This document shows, in pieces, positions 1 to 8,986 of a stretch of 18,347 nucleotides of DNA. How positions within the stretch are numbered: position 1 is the first letter of the stretch; each line of letters opens with the position of its first letter. Source of the stretch: Asterionellopsis glacialis (taxonomy: Eukaryota; Bacillariophyta; Plagiogrammaphyceae; Rhaphoneidales; Asterionellopsidaceae); assembly GCA_014885115.2 (NCBI GenBank), contig WKLE02004813.1, positions 1-18,347 of the forward strand, written 5' to 3'. The notes under the pieces are model-generated. The model worked only from the letters and a program-made list of their open reading frames with translations, was not told the origin of the DNA and searched no databases. Made by a program: the position numbers and the translations under genes.

Positions 1-1174
1 TGCGGTCATCCGCCAGTTGCTTCTTGTAAGCCTCTGCATCTTTCTCGCCACCCCACTTTAACTCAAAGCTTGAGTGCTCTTTTTCAAGCCTTTCAGCCTC
101 CATTTTAGCATAAAGTTGTCGAATACGCCGAGCATCACCATTACGGAATTGGAAGCTCTTTCTTCTTAGTTCAGCTTTCGATTTCTTTGTTTCTCTTATT
201 GCTATGCTACTTTCATGACGTTCTTGTATGAGAGCTTGGTCCTCGGCAATCGAGGCCATCTTCATCCGTTCCTCTCCTTCACGATGATTCTGACGTAATT
301 TTGCCCGTGCCTCAATTGACATTCTTTTCCTCCTATCCATATCTTCCTTAAGCTTACGCTGTTGATCACGATAGGCTTTTGACTTAAACTGTGATTCTTT
401 CTCAATCGCATTCAAACGCTCCCGCATGTTGTTTCGATCGGTGTTTGCCTTTTGTTTTCTAAATTTGGAGGATAATTCTTTTTGCAAAGACAATATTTCT
501 CGACGGCTTTTCTCCGCTATAGCGTAAAACTCCTTTGCCTCTACCTTTTCTTCTTTCCACTGGCGTCGAACTCTAGATGTCTGCCTTGCCCTCTCACGTT
601 GTGAGTCTTCTTTGGCCTTTCGAACAGCATTGAGAGTTTTGTTGACACTGTCGGTTGCGGTCTTGATGACAGTTTGTGTCTTCAGCCCTCGATCTCGGGA
701 GAGGGCAGAGCGATGATTTTGTCGCTTCGGTTGAAAGCGGACCGCTTTTTTGGGAATTCTTTTCTGTGTCGGAGCGGGTGAAGCTGCAGGCTTTGGCAAA
801 GCCTCAATGGTTTGTTTCTCACCACTGTTTTCGTCTTGATTTTCCTTCTCATCATTGTCGTCACCGATGATATTTTTGAAGGGTCCACCCACAAGGACTG
901 CACCCTTGTTTTGCTTCATTTTAGGAATTTTTTCACTTTCATCAATCGATCCGTCTGGTTCAAACATGATAGCCATAGGCGTGGGTGCATCGCGTGTCTG
1001 GCATTCGGTGTCTGGGACAGGGGATGGCGAATAACAAAGACTGTGCATCGATACCATAGACTGATTCTGTACACCCTCGTCAGCCACTAGGTCACCAAAC
1101 ACTTGCCTACTCATTCGAACCTTACGCACTGATAACGGGGGAGGACCAAGATCTATCGAATTTGGATCATCCAT
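1..1174 (-). CDS. Coiled-coil protein of unknown function, 3' end missing
   Basis: The minus-strand reading frame is open from an ATG at 1174 to the left edge, giving 391 codons with no stop, so the C-terminus lies outside the window. I do not recognise a family. The first ~150 residues are low-complexity, acidic and proline-rich, with a clear K/E/D/N stretch around residues 105-125. From about residue 180 onward the protein is almost continuously charged (Arg, Lys, Glu, Gln) with heptad-like spacing, for example SRREILSLQKELSSKFRKQ, which predicts a long coiled coil. No signal peptide, membrane segment or catalytic motif is visible. The start is the only in-frame ATG before an in-frame stop at about 1276-1278. 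The context CTGAAAATGG has A at -3 and G at +4. A donor-like AAG|GTAAGC lies about 60 nt upstream, so a 5' UTR intron is possible. It is divergent from RIO1. A cytoskeletal, centrosomal or flagellar-type scaffold would fit, but that is only a guess. Confidence 0.72.
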   Translation of the reverse strand, partial: MDDPNSIDLGPPPLSVRKVRMSRQVFGDLVADEGVQNQSMVSMHSLCYSPSPVPDTECQTRDAPTPMAIMFEPDGSIDESEKIPKMKQNKGAVLVGGPFKNIIGDDNDEKENQDENSGEKQTIEALPKPAASPAPTQKRIPKKAVRFQPKRQNHRSALSRDRGLKTQTVIKTATDSVNKTLNAVRKAKEDSQRERARQTSRVRRQWKEEKVEAKEFYAIAEKSRREILSLQKELSSKFRKQKANTDRNNMRERLNAIEKESQFKSKAYRDQQRKLKEDMDRRKRMSIEARAKLRQNHREGEERMKMASIAEDQALIQERHESSIAIRETKKSKAELRRKSFQFRNGDARRIRQLYAKMEAERLEKEHSSFELKWGGEKDAEAYKKQLADDR

Positions 1175-1763
1175 TTTCAGTTTCTCTTGCAACAGGTTTT
1201 CCAGACTTGGTAAAAATTGCGTGAAGTAAGCTGTCACCGAATAGCTTACCTTGAGATGCTTCCTCTCTTTGAGTGGCAATCAACAGTTAGAAATGGTAAT
1301 TCTTGCTATGGTCAAACTCTCTCGAAGACTCTCTAGTTCGCCAACGTCAACATCAACAGGTGATTGAATCCCTCTAGTCGCTGAATCACCCCGGTAGTTG
1401 GTGTGCACAGCTAAGAACTCTAGACTAGCTAGTTACCTAGTAGAAATACTGGGATTTTCTGGAACCCGCAAAGTTTTGTGACAGTTGGTTTTGGTCGATG
1501 TCGTTTTTTGTGTTGTTGAAAAAAACGGCCGCCATCATCGAAAAAATTAGCCTATGTAAATTACATTCACGTTGAAATTATACCCTATCTAAGGAATGAG
1601 ATAGATTTCATATGTCTTTCGCGCATATCACGCGCAAGTCTTCTTCTGCCTCCAATCGTTGTTTTCTTTCCTCTCAAGACATGGACACAACAAAAGTACA
1701 AAAAAGCGAAGAACAAAAAGGGGCAAAGCAAGCCAATCTGGTATTCAACGTTCCTTGATAAAC
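1175..1763. promoter_or_regulatory. Divergent intergenic region between the coiled-coil gene and RIO1
   Basis: This 589-nt gap must hold both 5' UTRs and both promoters, because the flanking genes are transcribed away from each other. I see no convincing TATA box or tRNA. It contains an AGG|GTAAGC-type donor candidate on the minus strand near 1240-1246, a cluster of CTAG tetranucleotides around 1419-1442, and the short RIO1 upstream ORF at 1681-1758. It has none of the GTACC(A/T)GGTAC palindromes seen elsewhere. Confidence 0.45.
1681..1758 (+). CDS. Upstream ORF (25 codons) before RIO1
   Basis: An ATG at 1681 with favourable context (AGACATGGAC: A at -3, G at +4) opens a 25-codon frame that ends with TGA at 1756-1758. 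That is 5 nt before the RIO1 ATG at 1764, in a different frame. If the RIO1 transcript starts upstream of 1681, scanning ribosomes would meet this ORF first, and its stop sits too close for efficient reinitiation at the next ATG. The peptide is Lys/Gln-rich and resembles nothing I know. It may instead lie upstream of the transcription start and be irrelevant. The sequence alone cannot decide this. Confidence 0.3.
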   Translation: MDTTKVQKSEEQKGAKQANLVFNVP

Positions 1764-3733
1764 ATGACGACGCTCGAAACACCAACACCGGAATCCACAA
1801 GCACTTCCGTTGGTCAATTTGATGATGCAGATGGAGATGAGGAAACATTTGTAGAAATGATGCGCCAGAGAATTGCACTGCTTCAAAAGGGTGTAAAGGA
1901 TACAAATTTAGACGGCAGTGCAGCGAAAGAAACTGCTAACTATAACGAAGGAAAGCAAATACCGGAGGGAAAGGAAGGAGAAAACGACGACGACGATAAT
2001 GATGATGATGAAGATTTCTATGAGATGGAAGAAGAACTAGCTGGTTTTGAAGGAACATCAATGTCGCTCTCAGAAAAAAGTGCTTCAGGTTCGTCTTCTA
2101 AAATGAACTTTTCTCATGCTGTGTCAAATTCGGTAACGAAAATGCAGAACATGGAATCAACAAAACGGGCATCACACACAGGACGCGACGACCGTGCAAC
2201 TAGTGAACAATGTCTTGATCCTCGAACTCGCCTTTTGCTTTTCCGTCTCCTAAGTAGTGGTTTCCTGGAATTGATTGACGGGTGTCTCAGTACTGGAAAG
2301 GAAGCTAATGTATACTATGCCAAGGCTGGTCGGCAAGGAGCACCTCAGGCTAATGCTGGTCAACAAAAGGGACCGGCAATTCCAAGTGAAGCAACCCATG
2401 TTTCTGAATATGCAATTAAAATTTACAAAACGAGTATTCTTGTATTCAAGGATCGCGATAAGTATGTGGCGGGTGAACACCGGTGGAGAAAGGGTTATTG
2501 TAAGTACCGCTTATTTTGTTTTTGAATATTGGTGCGTAAGGACTCGACCACAGATGCAATATCTCACTTGATATATAATTCTCATTATTTTCAGGCAAAT
2601 CGAATCCCCGCAAGATGGTTAAAGTTTGGGCTGAAAAAGAAATGCGTAATTACCGTCGTCTACACGCTGCAAATATTCCTTGTCCAACTCCAATTCTTCT
2701 CAAATCGCATGTGTTGATAATGGAGTTCCTTGGAAACAATGGTTGGCCATCACCGCGACTAAAGGAGGCAAACATTAGCGAAAGACGTATGAGAGAAGCA
2801 TACGTGCAAACGGTATTGATAATGAGGCACATGTATCAACGTTGTCGTCTAGTTCATGGTGATCTTAGTGAGTACAATCTATTATGGCATAACAATGAAG
2901 TGTATGTTATTGATGTCAGCCAGAGTGTTGAGACAGATCATCCTTCGGCCCTTGATTTTTTGAGAAAGGATTCAGCGAATGTCAATGATTTCTTTCGAAA
3001 AACTGGTGGACTTGATGTGATGTCGACAAGGCAGCTCTTCGAGTTTGTGACCTCACCGCTTTCTGATGGTTCGCCTGAGGCGGAATCTAGACTACTGGAC
3101 AACATTATGAACCATGTTGATGAAACCTCTGCTCGTCTAAGTGGGGAGACAGAAGAGGCCAGGAGAGAAGAGACACAGCGGGAAGCTGTGGATGAAGCTG
3201 TATTTATGAGCCAGTTTCTACCGAGAAGTCTGAACCAAGTTGCAGAACATGAGATTAAGCAACTGGCAGAGGGAGAGGTAGAAGAGACGTATGCTCACGC
3301 GGTAGCAGCTTTGACGGGGAACCAAGATGTCGTGGATGCTGTTGCAAAAAAAAGTGGACGAGATGATACAAAGTCTAAGACTGTTCAGTCAATATTGCTT
3401 TCATCAGAGGTACCCAAAAAGAAAGCCGGAGTAACTGTTGAATTTACTGTTGACTCAAATAACGAAGAGATATCCGATGGGGACGAAGAAAGTGACTATG
3501 GTGAAGAAAGCGATGGAAGTACTGCTTCAGATGACGAAGGTGATTCTCCCCGATTTGTCAAAACTGCGATGACTGCAGAAGCAGCAGCTGCTGCTAAAGA
3601 AGAACTTCGTGCATCAAGGAAAGCCAATAAGAAGGCTGTAAAAGAAGCTCGAAGTGAAAAGCGTCTGACAAAAATCAAGAAAAAGGACAAGAGAAAAGCA
3701 ATCAAGAAGACTAAGGGCAACAAGAAAAAGTAA
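1764..3733 (+). CDS. RIO1: RIO1 family atypical serine/threonine kinase/ATPase (ribosome biogenesis)
   Basis: There are two exons, 1764-2499 and 2595-3733, encoding 624 residues. RIO1 is an atypical kinase/ATPase that acts on cytoplasmic pre-40S particles in late 18S rRNA maturation. Visible motifs are the flexible phosphate-binding segment STGKEANVY (176-184), the ATP-anchoring lysine in AIKIYK (K219), a RIO1-type junction GYCKSNPRKMV, the catalytic loop HGDLSEYN (D335), and the metal-binding/phospho-acceptor aspartate in IDVSQSV (D352). The GYCK segment separates it from RIO3, which otherwise shares the HxDLSEYN and IDVSQ motifs. The N-terminus is disordered, with a run of about 15 acidic residues near residue 75-90. 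The C-terminus has an acidic stretch and then a Lys/Arg-rich tail, as RIO1 proteins usually do. The first in-frame ATG is at 1764 (A at -3). The frame opens about 35 codons earlier, but only from a TTG. Its stop is convergent with SLX1, 119 nt away. Confidence 0.95.
2500..2594 (+). other. RIO1 intron
   Basis: This is a 95-nt GT-AG intron with donor TATT|GTAAGT and acceptor TTTTCAG|GCAAA. Splicing after the first base of a codon rebuilds GYCKSNPRKMV, a conserved RIO1 segment, which fixes both borders. Reading through the intron would stop translation at 2525. Confidence 0.93.
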
Positions 3734-3852
3734 ATACTAGCATTCTTGATATATCTGTTTCCAAGTAGTAGGGAAGTTCTGTTCTGTTTTTTGTTTTTTT
3801 AAAAGCACTCGACACTTTTGACGTTTAATGAATGGTCTAGTGAAAACACTTT

Positions 3853-5356
3853 CTATGGAGAACGTAGGTCAATTACGCCGCTACCATCTGTGTGTCTAAT
3901 GCTATGTTGAAGGTTGCTTTCTCTAGGACCAAGCTCTAAATTTGCTCTAGGCGTTGTTGAATCGCTTTCAGAATTTTCCTCCGTCAAGTCATAAAAAAAC
4001 GGGGAATTCAGCGACTGTTGATCATCAGCAGCCGATCCGTACGATGTAGCTTGGTCACCACTAGAAGCGTCATAGCCAGAATCACCACTCATTTGCATAA
4101 CTCTCGTTCGTCGTAGTTCACTCATAGTGCTTAATTCTGAATCAGCGTAGTCTTCGTCTGAATCTTGAACCAACTTCGATGATTTCGTGTTGCTGCGATG
4201 CTTCCGATTGAATTCGAGATCGAAAGAATCGAAACTTGAGTCTTTTTCATTTGATAGACAGGCTTCTGCATCATGTTTCCTCCTGAACGCTTCAGCTCTA
4301 CTTGTACTCTCTCCACCACCCAGGTGAAGTCCTCCAAGCCTTTCTGAAACACTTCCATCATCCGAATCGCTATCCAAAAGATCTGGTGGGCACCAATCAA
4401 GACGTGCATCACACGAAAGACACCGGATCGGTATGACATTTTCTACATCTGAATTTTCTATATACTCCTCCATGCAAATTTCATGGAATATCGTAGAGCA
4501 CTTGTTACATCGAATTGGTTTTTCTGCACTACGTGAAGGCCTTTTACACAGATAGCAACAGAGATCTCGGTTCCTCTTTTGTACGGGCATTTCGGTTTGC
4601 TCATTTTGATTGTTTTGATGCTGATTGTTTGGTCCAGACCGTCGACAGGGGTCTTTCCGCTCACTTTTTTTTCGAACGTCTTCCCAGAAAGGCATATTTT
4701 CTACAGATAGAACTTGATATGTAAGAGATGCAGGCAAATTGTTTTCTCCTCCTATCTTTAGAAACTCATCCATCCAATTTTGTTCAAGAAAGTGCAAATC
4801 AAGATTGTATTGAAGAAATTCTTCACAGTCCACAATGAGTGTTCGCAAAATACCAAGTGCACCTCGAACTCCTCGTTTCCGCCCAAGAGCTGCAGCATCA
4901 GGATCTCCGATAGAGTTCCGCACAAGAAGCGAGCGTTTGGGATGTTGCCACGCCCATTCAAATTGTAATGCTGCTGTTTGAGTAGGGAAACCGTGAACAA
5001 CCAAAACAAATTGCCATGGCCTACCTGAACGTCGTGTTCGGTAAGCACCACCATTTTTCAAAATTCCATTATGCTGGCGAAGACGCCGATGTGGATTCGT
5101 CTTTAAATAATTATAGTGTGCGTTAAGAAAAATAAAAAGAATGGAAGAAATTCAGTGAGACAAGAGAGAGGGCTCAAGAGTAGCTTTTCGAGAGAGAATC
5201 AGGTTTTCTCACCGTGAATCCAATGTACGTTTTGTATGGATGGCGTTGATCGAGTGATCGGAGAAGATAGCAATGGAAGTGACTACCTTTACATCTGCGC
5301 TTAGGCTTCGTAGCCCTTTCTGGAGGAATTGAGCCGTCGTCGTCGCTCATCGACAT
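3853..5356 (-). CDS. SLX1: SLX1 structure-specific endonuclease catalytic subunit (GIY-YIG + RING)
   Basis: The exons are 5356-5213 and 5100-3853 on the minus strand, giving 463 residues. SLX1 is the nuclease subunit of SLX1-SLX4, which cuts branched DNA (5' flaps, replication forks, Holliday junctions) in the nucleus. The GIY-YIG domain shows CYLL (29-32), YIGFT (44-48), then [11 protein letters not shown] spanning the exon junction. R54 aligns with the catalytic arginine, and FEWAWQHP carries the catalytic glutamate E96. A C4HC3 RING/PHD-type zinc finger uses C230, C233, C246, C249, H254, C257, C275 and C278. After about residue 290 the protein becomes a Ser/Asp/Glu-rich tail of roughly 170 residues. 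This makes it clearly longer than typical SLX1 proteins of about 270 to 300 residues. The start is the first ATG at 5356; a second lies two codons later. No SLX4 partner is present here. Confidence 0.93.
5101..5212 (-). other. SLX1 intron
   Basis: This is a 112-nt phase-0 intron with donor ACG|GTGAGA at 5212 and acceptor TTTAAAG|ACG ending at 5101. Removing it joins YIGFT to [12 protein letters not shown], restoring the GIY-YIG core. The intron has in-frame stops. A pyrimidine-rich stretch with TTTTTATTTTTC precedes the acceptor. Confidence 0.88.
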
Positions 5357-5503
5357 CTTCGTGTTCTTTCAATGAATTGATGAGAGTCGTAATCATGATG
5401 TCGATGCGGGCGGCAGGTCTCTTCTTGATGATTTTTTCGGATAGAGTCAGTCGTCTCTCAATTATTCAGTTGTTGTCGTTACTGCGGTGGGTCATACTGA
5501 TGT

Positions 5504-5518
5504 CTGTACCTGGTACAG
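5504..5518. repeat. GTACC(T)GGTAC palindrome
   Basis: CTGTACCTGGTACAG is self-complementary except for its central base, with seven-base arms. It is the same core that recurs in the intergenic regions around the HSF genes. It lies about 150 nt upstream of the SLX1 start. Confidence 0.6.
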
Positions 5519-5704
5519 CAAAATACTGTGGGATATTTTTCTACATAGGAAAACAGTAGTAATAAATGCTATTCATAGAAATTGAAACCGTTATCACAGG
5601 GAAGAAAGAGCCGTTATTTTTTGATGCACCATACTGTCTTTACTTGAAGATACTCCTTTATGGTACCACATACAGTATCCAATACGGTCGACAATAGCTG
5701 GTGC

Positions 5705-5725
5705 TTGTCTGTTTGTCTGTTTGTC
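5705..5725. repeat. Short tandem repeat (TTGTCTGT, about 2.6 copies)
   Basis: Two exact copies of TTGTCTGT are followed by a partial third copy, TTGTC. It is non-coding and probably a minor microsatellite. Confidence 0.7.
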
Positions 5726-6086
5726 AAGTGCCGACTACACGTACGAGTATGGTTAACTCTGTAAAGTAAGAGGTCCCGAAAATCCAAATAATCCGCAAGA
5801 GCGAGAAAAACCTACAAAAAATGTACGACTTGCATGCAGTGTGCCGGGGAGAGAGAAAGGATTTGAGATTCTCACAACCGGACAACACGTTAAAACTTTC
5901 CCATCGCAAACACAACTTCATTGACGTGGTGTGGGTGACATAAGCTAATATTGCAACAAAGTCCACAGAGTGACGAGGATAACAGAGACTCGAAGAACGC
6001 TAGCAAAGGGAAACGAAATCAAATAGTGTACTCGGACACGACAAAAATTTATTCAAGACCTCGATCTCCGCATATTTACAAGAAAA

Positions 6087-6770
6087 ATGAGAGGCCTCTT
6101 CACCACTCAGTTGCTATCAACCGTTCTGTTACTTTGCTTGACGGTTGACCTATATGCGTTCTCACCAGTAGTGACACAAAATAATCGTCATCGTCGTCCA
6201 GAGTCGCTGTGTCAGCAGCATGCCATGAAGCGGCCCATATTGGATCAAATCGCTTCGACTTTGTTCAAGTTGGAAAATGATAGAGTTGAGGCAAGTTCTG
6301 TCGTGGATGAGAAGGGTCGTGTCGGAGAACCGATGGAATGGTCAGAAGGCTCATCGGCTGCAAATAAGTTCTCTGAGCTTGTATCTAGCAACCCAATTGG
6401 TTATCAATTCAAGCAATGGGTGGCTGACATTGTAGCAGGCGACTTTGATGAGGAAGGAGTTGGCAGAAAAGTTGATTCCTTCGTGGCGAAGAATGATGTT
6501 GCCATGTTTTCATTTACAACTTGTCCCTTTTGCAGAAGAGCAAAGGACTACCTCGACGAGAAAGGAATTACATATGTTTCGATGGAGCTAGATGAATTGG
6601 ATGGCAATGAAGGAAATGAAGTGAGAGCAATTCTAGGTCGGCGAACAAAACGAACGTCCGTCCCATCCATATTTATTGGGGGCAAGTACATTGGTGGTTG
6701 CAACGATGGTCCTGGACTATTGCCATTGGCCGAAAGTGGTGAACTTGACCGACTTTTGGAAGCTCTTTAG
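6087..6770 (+). CDS. GRX: Plastid-targeted dithiol glutaredoxin
   Basis: A single-exon gene of 227 codons. Glutaredoxins reduce protein or glutathione mixed disulfides at the expense of glutathione. The C-terminal domain (about 132-227) shows the active site TCPFC (C146 and C149), the cis-proline motif TSVPSIFIGG and the glutathione-binding motif GGCNDG, all typical of class I dithiol glutaredoxins, which usually have CPYC. The N-terminus has a hydrophobic signal core (about 8-22) ending in YA|FSP at residues 23-27. Phenylalanine right after the predicted cleavage site is the diatom/red-lineage plastid import signature. The following segment, rich in Asn, Arg and Gln, fits a transit peptide. 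Residues 50-130 form an extra region of unknown role. The ATG at 6087 has A at -3. The gene is convergent with HSF factor 1 (163 nt between stops). Confidence 0.92.
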   Translation: MRGLFTTQLLSTVLLLCLTVDLYAFSPVVTQNNRHRRPESLCQQHAMKRPILDQIASTLFKLENDRVEASSVVDEKGRVGEPMEWSEGSSAANKFSELVSSNPIGYQFKQWVADIVAGDFDEEGVGRKVDSFVAKNDVAMFSFTTCPFCRRAKDYLDEKGITYVSMELDELDGNEGNEVRAILGRRTKRTSVPSIFIGGKYIGGCNDGPGLLPLAESGELDRLLEAL

Positions 6771-6933
6771 AAAGCGAACTGTTCATGCAGATATATATAG
6801 TCTGGAGCTGCAAGATTTTTTAGAACACAGAAAACGTACCCGACGAAACCGAATTCGATTGGAAATAATGGCTTTTTAGTTATTCTTACATGATTGCTAC
6901 ATTGAGTTATTCTTGTATTTCATTCAATGTTAG

Positions 6934-8986
6934 TCAGGCTGATTTTGCCCCGTCGAAGTGCGAGTGTGGCAGAGATTGAAGCCCTGATCTTCTTGCCACT
7001 TCCCTCCTTATACACTCCTCTCTCTCTTGAATTTGTGCAGCTTGAATAGCCGCCCTCGCTTCAGCAGCCTGAAATTCTTCCAGAGAACTTCGTGTGTCCA
7101 ACCCACTATTCATACTCTGTTGCATCGCTGCCCTACTTTCTGCTTCCATTTTTTGTAACATTTGCTGTTGTTGCATTGCAGCTTGTCTTTCCGCCCCTAT
7201 CTGTGCCGCATCGTGTTGCAAAAGTGCACGTCTTTCTGCTTCCAATCTTGCCATGTCTCCTCCTCTCCTATCAGCTGCTAATTGTGCTGCATCTTGTTGC
7301 AAGGCTGCTAATCTTTCTGCTTTCAACCTTGAAATACTCTGCTGCATAGATACCCCTCGTCTCTCGGCTTCTATCTGCGATGCTTCTTGTTGCAAAACTA
7401 CACGACGTTCCGCTTCAATTCTTCGTCTATCAGCTCCCAACTGTGCTGCATCTTGTTGTAAGGCTGCTAGTCTTTCTGCTTGTATTGCCATTTTCTGCTT
7501 CATATTATCTAGCGCTTCCTCGTGCATTGCGACTATACCTGGAATTCTCCCATCGCTCCTTGAAGTGGGGTGATGGCTAGTTGCGGCAGGAGGAACAGCC
7601 AAAACCGAACCTACCTTTCCACGGCCATCAATGTAGTCAACTCCCATGTTGGGAGGGCGCAGAGAAGGCATACCCATGGGGTTCATCGAAGCATTTCTAA
7701 TTTGGTGGTCCATTGGCATAGATCTAAGCTCTGCCGGAAACCGTGATTGCATGGAAGCTGTTAGATCCATGTCTCTCGGATTAGCAACGTCCAGGTGAGA
7801 CTCTGAGGGCATGAAGGGTACTGGTTGGCTTGCGTGTGGTAGCGATGGCCTCGTTGATGAAGAGCTTGATGCATTCTGAATTGATTCTCGTAGTCGCCTT
7901 GTTACTTCAAGTTCAATCGCAATATCCAAAGTGTCGACGTCTTCACTACTTTGCATGGTATCTCTTTTTGGTCTTCTGGTGGCAGCAGTATCGCTTATAT
8001 CGGCTCCACGAGAGGGAATAGACTGAGGAGGAAATACAGTTTGTTGTGGAGGACGTGATGGAAGTTGGGGGTGTCTTGGTGGATTTTGATTCATGAAAGG
8101 AGCACTGGGTGCAGCCGAAAACTGCATTTGAATCGTAGTATTGGGTATTGCAGCCTGAATTGGTAAGCCTCCTGTTGGTAGCTGATTCGAAAGTTGCATC
8201 TTAGGAGGTCGCGGTTTGTAACATGTCATTTGCTCACATAGGTCCATCCTTCCTCTCTGAAAGTCTTTATGAAAGAAAGCACCACACTCCTCTCCCCGAA
8301 GATGCCGTTGGAATCCCCAACGATGAAGCTTGCGTGTAAAGCTGGAGTACTTGGCTTCCTTAAAGTGAACAGGTAAGACTCTTTTCGAGAAGGCTTTTGT
8401 GTCTACAATCACCCACGACTTCCCCGCCGGAAGCCATTTAATGACGTCGCTGTACTGCTTGATGGAGAGAACCCTCATCAACTATTGTGGTCATGAGCAA
8501 GAGTTGTGAAGACAAAACGGTGTTAAGCAATGGGCTGCGATGTGATTGAAACAGCAGAACTGTACAAATGATTTTGATATTATGTGACAGAGGAGTACGA
8601 CATACCTTCAAAGGAAATGGGATTGCTTTCTTTCTCCCACTCCTAGTGAATCTTTCAGGGATGATTATAATACTATCTGCCGAACCATTATCAGGTTTTC
8701 CACTTGCAGATGTGTGCGAATGTTGGGAATCTTCCATACCCTCACTGGCATCACTGTTATCACTGGCACCCGCTTCTTCCATTTTAGTTTCCTCATCACG
8801 AGATTGCTCCGATAAACTTTTCTCGCCACGACTCCCATCCTTGAGTTTAGCCGATTCTTCTTTGGTGGGTAAGTTTTTGGTTCCAGATGGATCAACAGAA
8901 CTCGTATCATCGGCGGTTGCATCTACTTGTTCAGAAGAAGTAGGTTTCGCACAACGAATAGCGCCGTCATCTGTTTTTTCTGCCAT
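6934..8986 (-). CDS. HSF-type transcription factor 1 with duplicated coiled-coil region
   Basis: The exons are 8986-8606 and 8481-6934 on the minus strand, giving 642 residues. HSF-type proteins bind DNA through a winged helix-turn-helix in the nucleus. The domain spans about residues 106-216, starting with IPERFTRSGRKKAIPF and followed by LMRVLSIKQYSDVIKWLP. The recognition-helix segment is SSFTRKLHRWGFQRH (about 173-187). Residues 1-105 are acidic and Ser-rich. After the domain comes a Pro/Gln-rich stretch, then DVDTLDIAIELEVTRRLRE (308-326), which is shared with factor 2. Residues about 446-627 form a Gln/Ala/Arg/Glu coiled coil containing a 53-residue internal duplication. The usual oligomerisation coiled coil directly after the DNA-binding domain is not seen; the coiled coil lies about 230 residues further on. 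The start ATG at 8986 is the first in the open frame. The target genes, and whether it responds to heat, cannot be read from sequence. Confidence 0.92.
7268..7480. repeat. Internal direct duplication in the HSF factor 1 coiled-coil coding region
   Basis: Two 54-nt segments, 7268-7321 and 7427-7480, match at 49 of 54 positions and are offset by 159 bp, exactly 53 codons. Both encode AERLAALQQDAAQLxADRR. The flanking segments (LEAERRALLQHDAAQIGAER and IEAERRVVLQQEASQIEAER) are also related, so the coiled coil appears to have grown by tandem duplication of a unit of about 53 to 59 residues. Confidence 0.8.
8482..8605 (-). other. HSF factor 1 intron
   Basis: A 124-nt phase-0 intron with donor TTGAAG|GTATGT and acceptor ACAATAG|TTG. 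Splicing joins IPFPLK to LMRVLS and restores the first helix of the HSF domain. It interrupts the same codon junction as the factor 2 intron. Confidence 0.9.

Larger units (their letters stand above)
5357..6086. promoter_or_regulatory. Divergent intergenic region between SLX1 and the glutaredoxin gene
   Basis: This 730-nt stretch separates two divergently transcribed genes and should hold both promoters. I find no gene in it. It contains one perfect odd-centred palindrome, CTGTACCTGGTACAG (5504-5518), a further GGTACC at 5661-5666, and a short tandem repeat of the 8-mer TTGTCTGT (5705-5725). Open frames here start from TTG or lack any recognisable similarity. Confidence 0.45.

Noticed and set aside
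1659..1763. Longer N-terminus for RIO1
   Set aside because: The frame is open upstream but starts only at TTG. The first in-frame ATG is 1764, with good context, and RIO1 proteins do not need the extra basic segment.
5329..5559. 76-codon plus-strand frame at the SLX1 5' end
   Set aside because: Starts at TTG, runs antisense to SLX1 exon 1 through CGTCGTCG repeats, and has no recognisable domain.
7094..7573. 159-codon plus-strand frame, Cys/Ala/Ser-rich
   Set aside because: It lies wholly antisense to the repetitive coiled-coil coding region of HSF factor 1. Its Cys and Ala runs are the mirror of Gln/Ala codons. No independent start context or motif.
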